Below, one piece after another: positions 60,343 through 64,000 of a stretch of 64,000 bases of DNA (its first letter is position 1; every line of letters begins with the position of its first letter). The DNA is taken from the NCBI RefSeq assembly GCF_026659735.1, contig NZ_JANSKK010000006.1:1-64000 (forward strand), written 5' to 3'. The translations under genes and the position numbers were made by a program. The notes beneath the pieces are model-generated. The model ran no database searches, had not been told where the DNA came from, and worked only from the letters and a program-made list of their open reading frames with translations. The stretch is from Staphylococcus pettenkoferi. Its GTDB lineage: Bacteria > Bacillota > Bacilli > Staphylococcales > Staphylococcaceae.

Positions 60343-61353
60343 CTAATGTAAATATTTTCTCAATCTATCTGCACGCATTTCATTAATTGATTTCTCATCA
60401 TTCTCATCAATTAAGAAAGGCGATTGTATTTCTGTCATTAACGTATTGAAATCAAACTCTGGCATGTCAATATAGCCTAAATCAATACCTAATTTCACTT
60501 CACTCAATCGATAGGAGGCTTCCTCCATCGAAATCAATCTACTATATTGGAGAATACCTAACGAGCGATACACACGGTCTTTCGTCTCAACGTGATTGTG
60601 TCGATCGAGGCGTTCTCGTATTTGTAATTCTTCGTTAATAATTTGTTGAACCACTTCTGTAAGACTTTCGATGATGTCCCCTTCTGTTCTACCTAATGTG
60701 AGCTGATTTGAAACTTGGTAAATGTGTCCGAAGACTTGAGAGCCTTCACCGTAGATACCGCGAATTGTAAAACCAAAGCGGTTAATCGTTTGAGCAATAC
60801 GATTCATACGTTTCATTATAGACAAGCCTGGTAAGTGAAGCATCACACTTGCTCGCATGCCTGTACCTATATTTGTAGGACACGTCGTCAAATAACCAAG
60901 TTGCTCATCGTAACTAATATCTAGAGCTTCATCAAGTTGATCATCCACTTTGGAGGCTTGCTCATACAATTCAGTGAGCTTTAAATTCGAACCCATAGCT
61001 TGAATGCGAATGTGGTCTTCTTCGTTCAACATAATACTTAACGATTCATCATCATTCAACATCACACCTGAAGCAGGTCGTTTAATCAAATCAGGACTGA
61101 TTAAATGCTTTGCTACAAGCTGATGTTTACTCTGTTGATCCATCGTATCTAAACGCTTCAGTTCTAAATCAGGCAAAGCGTCTTGTACTTCGTTAATCAC
61201 TCGATGTCCTTCATGTTCAGATGGAAACATCAGGGGATGGACGTAATTCTCTAAATTTCGGGCTAAGCGAATTCTTGAGGACATGACCACAGGACTTAAG
61301 TCATCGTTATCCATCCAGTCATTGGAATATGGACGGTGTTCTGCGTCACTCAT
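60343..61353 (-). CDS. mcsB: Protein-arginine kinase McsB
   Basis: A 336-residue guanidino kinase-fold enzyme that phosphorylates arginine to mark proteins for Clp[11 protein letters not shown], the catalytic [13 protein letters not shown] with the conserved Cys, RGIYGEGSQ and the phosphagen-kinase-like motif are present. The start is the ATG at 61353 behind GGGGAGG; the ATG two codons earlier is too close to it. It overlaps the mcsA stop. Confidence 0.97.
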   Translation of the reverse strand: MSDAEHRPYSNDWMDNDDLSPVVMSSRIRLARNLENYVHPLMFPSEHEGHRVINEVQDALPDLELKRLDTMDQQSKHQLVAKHLISPDLIKRPASGVMLNDDESLSIMLNEEDHIRIQAMGSNLKLTELYEQASKVDDQLDEALDISYDEQLGYLTTCPTNIGTGMRASVMLHLPGLSIMKRMNRIAQTINRFGFTIRGIYGEGSQVFGHIYQVSNQLTLGRTEGDIIESLTEVVQQIINEELQIRERLDRHNHVETKDRVYRSLGILQYSRLISMEEASYRLSEVKLGIDLGYIDMPEFDFNTLMTEIQSPFLIDENDEKSINEMRADRLRKYLH

Positions 61354-61894
61354 GTTCATCCACCTCCCCGCCTTCTTTCAATGCTTTAATTTCATCTCTG
61401 ACTACTGCTGCTTGTTCAAAAGCTTGTTCCTCAACGAGTTGATTAAGATAAGACGTCTTCTCTTCGATTTGTTTCTTCAGTGCAAGCTTTCTGTATGATG
61501 AATGAGGTGTCTTACCAATATGCTCAAATTGACCGCCTTGAACTCGGCGTACGATATCGATGATGTCCTCTTTAAACGTCGCGTAGCACTCGGGACAGCC
61601 GAGTTTACCTACATGCGCGATATCATTTAAAGTCATATGACAACCTGGACAATGTTTCTCTTCTTTCTTCGTCAGCTCTTCAAAGTTTATACCGTGTTTT
61701 GCTGCTAAATGTTGTAGAATTTGTTTTACTACAAACGCACCTTCGATATCATCTTGATGTACTTGCTGTGATTCTGTCCAAGGATTGCCACCTTGCGCGC
61801 AAGTCACGCAAACCCATCTTTCTTCTGTACCATTATGTCCCTTTACTGCGACTTTAACTTCAGCCTCGTTTAAATGGCAATTCTCACAGAGCAC
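61346..61894 (-). CDS. mcsA: McsB activator McsA (zinc-binding)
   Basis: A 182-residue protein with several CxxC pairs (CENC, CVTC, CPGC, CPEC) for zinc, plus a UvrB/C-like C-terminal motif ([19 protein letters not shown]). It stimulates McsB and modulates CtsR. GTG start behind GAGGTG. Ends within the start of mcsB. Confidence 0.95.
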   Translation of the reverse strand: MLCENCHLNEAEVKVAVKGHNGTEERWVCVTCAQGGNPWTESQQVHQDDIEGAFVVKQILQHLAAKHGINFEELTKKEEKHCPGCHMTLNDIAHVGKLGCPECYATFKEDIIDIVRRVQGGQFEHIGKTPHSSYRKLALKKQIEEKTSYLNQLVEEQAFEQAAVVRDEIKALKEGGEVDEHE

Positions 61895-61910
61895 TGTTTA
61901 ACACCTCACT

Positions 61911-62372
61911 TTAGTAGTAGTTGATGACAGGCAATAGCCGTTTGAGTATATTCGCACGAACGATATCGCGAGACATCACGTCCATTTGCAATGTTTCTCT
62001 ATCTACTATGGCGTGTATCATCTTAGATTCTCGTTCAGTGATATGACCCTTTTCCAACAAGCCATCTATAATGTAATACGCTTGTTGTTGTGAAATAGAT
62101 GGGCCTATCAACGTGAGTAAGTGGTTGATATAGCCTGTGGCATCTTTCGTTTCGACTTTGGTGATGCGGATGTAACCGCCACCACCACGTTTACTTTCTA
62201 TTTCATAACCATGTTCATTCGTAAATCTTGTCTTGATTACATAGTTGAGTTGCGAAGGTACACAATCAAAACGCTGTGCTATCGTTGCACGTTGAATTTC
62301 AACAACGTCTTCATTGGTGTCTTCAAATAAGCGCTTAATGTATTGTTCTATGATGTCGGACATATTGTGCAT
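61911..62372 (-). CDS. ctsR: Heat-shock repressor CtsR
   Basis: A 153-residue repressor: winged helix DNA-binding domain with [12 protein letters not shown] (the glycine-rich wing that senses heat), then a C-terminal dimerisation domain. The start is the ATG at 62372 behind AGAGGTG, giving the same length as S. aureus CtsR. It represses its own operon through the sites just upstream. Confidence 0.98.
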   Translation of the reverse strand: MHNMSDIIEQYIKRLFEDTNEDVVEIQRATIAQRFDCVPSQLNYVIKTRFTNEHGYEIESKRGGGGYIRITKVETKDATGYINHLLTLIGPSISQQQAYYIIDGLLEKGHITERESKMIHAIVDRETLQMDVMSRDIVRANILKRLLPVINYY

Positions 62373-62387
62373 GATTATCACCTCTTT

Positions 62388-62435
62388 TTTGACCTTCTTT
62401 GACTATATTATATGACCAACTTTGACCTTTTTCAA
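62388..62435 (-). promoter_or_regulatory. CtsR operator and promoter of ctsR-mcsA-mcsB-clpC
   Basis: The promoter is TTGAAA (62430-62435), 17 bases, TATAAT (62407-62412) on the minus strand. Two CtsR boxes overlap it: AGTCAAA-GAA-GGTCAAA (62388-62404) and GGTCAAA-GTT-GGTCATA (62411-62427), both GGTCAAANANGGTCAAA-like. Confidence 0.92.
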
Positions 62436-62533
62436 CCAATATGATTTAAATTTTTCTTGAATATGGATGTTGAATCAGAGCGTTTTATTGTATGATAGAG
62501 TATGAAAAATTTTAAAAGGGATGAATAATTACG

Positions 62534-63748
62534 ATGCATATTATTATCGGCATTATAGGGATCTTAGTCTTCTTAGCACTCGCTTACATATTTAGCTCAG
62601 ACCGCCGTAATATTCGGTGGCGTTATGTAGGGTTACTCTTACTCTTGCAACTCATCTTTGCTTTTATCTTGTTAAAAACAAAAGTCGGTATCGCCGTGAT
62701 CGGTGGTATTTCGGATGGCTTTAACTATCTATTGAAACAGGCGGCTGAAGGTGTCAACTTCGTCTTCGGTGGTTTCAAATATGTGGATCCTCATAATCCA
62801 CCTTTCTTCTTTAACGTATTGCTACCGATTGTCTTCATTTCTGCACTTATTGGTATTTTGCAGTACACACGCATACTACCTATCGTGATTAAATACTTAG
62901 GTTTAGCGATTTCATTTATCAGCGGTATGGGCCGTTTAGAATCATACAACGCAGTAGCTGCAGCGATTCTCGGTCAATCTGAGGTGTTTATTTCTTTAAA
63001 ACGCGAACTTGCATACATCAATAAACAACGTCTCTATACGTTGACCGCTTCAGCAATGTCTACTGTTTCAGCTTCGATTATCGGTGCGTACTTTTCACTC
63101 ATCGAGCCACGCTACGTCGTAACAGCTGTGGTACTCAACTTGTTCGGTGGCTTTATCATTGCATCTATCATTAATCCTTACCGTATTGATGAGAAAGATG
63201 ACAAATTGATTATTGAAGAAAGTGAAGTAAAGAAACAATCATTCTTCGAAGTATTAGGGGAATACATTCTTGACGGATTTAAAGTTGCAGTCATCGTTGG
63301 AGCAATGTTAATTGGTTATATTGCGATTATCGCGTTACTTAACGGTATTGTAAGTGCAATCTTTACTTTCCTTTCAGGTGGTCATATTTCTTGGGACTTC
63401 CAAACACTCATCGGTTTCGTCTTTGCGCCATTCGCGTTCCTTACAGGGGTGCCTTGGCACGACGCAGTACATGCTGGCTCCGTAATGGCTACGAAATTGC
63501 TATCCAATGAGTTCGTTGCGATGGAACACTTAGGTAAAGTGAAAGGTATTTCAGAGCACGCACGCGGTATCGTGTCCGTCTTCTTAGTATCATTTGCAAA
63601 CTTTAGTTCTATCGGTATCATCTCAGGAGCGATCAAATCTTTAAATAGTGAGAAAGGTGACATGGTTGCCCGTTTCGGCTTGAAACTTCTCTTCGGTGCA
63701 ACACTCGTTTCCTTTATTTCAGCAACAATCGCTGGTTTCTTTATTTAA
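62534..63748 (+). CDS. nupC: NupC-family nucleoside transporter
   Basis: A 404-residue concentrative nucleoside transporter: N-terminal helices, the SAMSTVSASIIGAY and GAIKSLNS-type motifs, and the C-terminal GVPWHDAVHAGS, with ten or so helices. Imports nucleosides with H+ or Na+. AAAAGGGATG precedes the ATG. S. aureus has a nupC gene at this place beside ctsR. Followed by a strong terminator. Confidence 0.92.
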   Translation: MHIIIGIIGILVFLALAYIFSSDRRNIRWRYVGLLLLLQLIFAFILLKTKVGIAVIGGISDGFNYLLKQAAEGVNFVFGGFKYVDPHNPPFFFNVLLPIVFISALIGILQYTRILPIVIKYLGLAISFISGMGRLESYNAVAAAILGQSEVFISLKRELAYINKQRLYTLTASAMSTVSASIIGAYFSLIEPRYVVTAVVLNLFGGFIIASIINPYRIDEKDDKLIIEESEVKKQSFFEVLGEYILDGFKVAVIVGAMLIGYIAIIALLNGIVSAIFTFLSGGHISWDFQTLIGFVFAPFAFLTGVPWHDAVHAGSVMATKLLSNEFVAMEHLGKVKGISEHARGIVSVFLVSFANFSSIGIISGAIKSLNSEKGDMVARFGLKLLFGATLVSFISATIAGFFI

Positions 63749-63763
63749 TATCTGAATGTCGAA

Positions 63764-63796
63764 GCAGAGAATCTCTCAGGGTTCTCTGCTTTTTTT
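63764..63796 (+). terminator. Terminator of nupC
   Basis: GCAGAGAA pairs with TTCTCTGC and is followed by a run of T. Confidence 0.9.
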
Positions 63797-63910
63797 AGTT
63801 AGGTAGAGGTGGTTAAAATGCGGTTGGGTGGATGCGGGTAGTGTGCCATGCGTCATGCCAGAGATCGCTCCATTTGCTATTCCACCTTAAAAGAAGCAAG
63901 CCAAACAAAA

Positions 63911-63935
63911 AAGTCGACACGCTATGTGTCGACTT
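63911..63935 (-). terminator. Terminator at the end of the right-hand gene (pdxT)
   Basis: AAGTCGACAC pairs with GTGTCGACTT; T residues follow on the minus strand. It lies after the partial minus-strand frame. Confidence 0.85.
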
Positions 63936-63949
63936 GATTCATTATATAA

Positions 63950-64000
63950 TTAGGCTGTTGTTTGTTGATGTTTCGCTACAATTTCTTCGATAAAATATGC
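63950..64000 (-). CDS. pdxT: Glutaminase subunit PdxT, C-terminal end only (partial)
   Basis: The last 16 codons of a minus-strand frame that runs off the window: AYFIEEIVAKHQQTTA and TAA. It resembles the end of PdxT (after the HPEL motif, ..YFI...), and pdxT lies next to nupC and ctsR in S. aureus. The call relies on synteny and a short tail. PdxT supplies ammonia to PdxS in pyridoxal phosphate synthesis. Confidence 0.55.
   Translation of the reverse strand, partial: AYFIEEIVAKHQQTTA

Overview
The window is a chromosomal segment of a Staphylococcus that is not S. aureus. The evidence is the gene order from about 26.5 kb to the right edge: kbl, an M20 amidohydrolase, tuf, fusA, rpsG, rpsL, an L7Ae-like gene, rpoC, rpoB, an RsmC-like gene, rplL, rplJ, rplA, rplK, nusG, secE, rpmG, sigH, yacP, rlmB, mrnC, cysS, cysE, gltX, yacL, radA, clpC, mcsB, mcsA, ctsR, nupC and the end of pdxT. 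From memory this is the order around rpoB in S. aureus, and the proteins are very close to the S. aureus ones. Beta-type phenol-soluble modulins, PepA1/Fst-like toxin peptides and a Cys T-box before cysE fit the same genus. I cannot name the species.

Region 1 (1-26.5 kb) is accessory. It holds a LysR regulator divergent from an MFS transporter; two psm-beta genes behind a pair of AgrA-like direct repeats; a phosphatase; a ureohydrolase with an unusual NRAMP-like transporter; a run of small two-helix membrane proteins ending in a DUF6440-like remnant; an amidohydrolase; thiC under a TPP riboswitch; and two Fst/PepA1-type type I toxin loci, one of which looks degenerate. It continues with an LDH-family dehydrogenase, an aldo/keto reductase, a lipoprotein followed by a Ser/Arg-rich secreted protein, a MacAB/YknXYZ-type exporter divergent from a Yip1-like membrane protein, a membrane peptidase, an ornithine cyclodeaminase homologue, a TetR operon with two DUF3147 membrane proteins, and a GNAT acetyltransferase.

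Region 2 (26.5-48 kb) is the translation and transcription core on the minus strand. It is interrupted by two plus-strand genes (an M20 amidohydrolase and a HAD phosphatase) and by a small holin-like toxin gene next to tuf. The HAD gene lies between rpoC and the L7Ae-like gene, and a strong promoter now precedes the L7Ae-rpsL-rpsG-fusA block.

Region 3 (48-64 kb) holds sigH, RNA-processing enzymes, the Cys and Glu tRNA synthetases with cysE, yacL, radA, and the CtsR-controlled ctsR-mcsA-mcsB-clpC stress operon. It ends with nupC and the C-terminal codons of a probable pdxT.

The items most worth following up are the double Fst-type toxin locus with a readable antisense RNA, the ureohydrolase/NRAMP-like pair in which both proteins lack a canonical metal-site residue, the tandem small membrane proteins beside it, the AgrA-like boxes at psm-beta, and a hairpin-forming repeat present in three intergenic copies. 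Nothing here looks like a phage, CRISPR array, insertion sequence or integrated plasmid.
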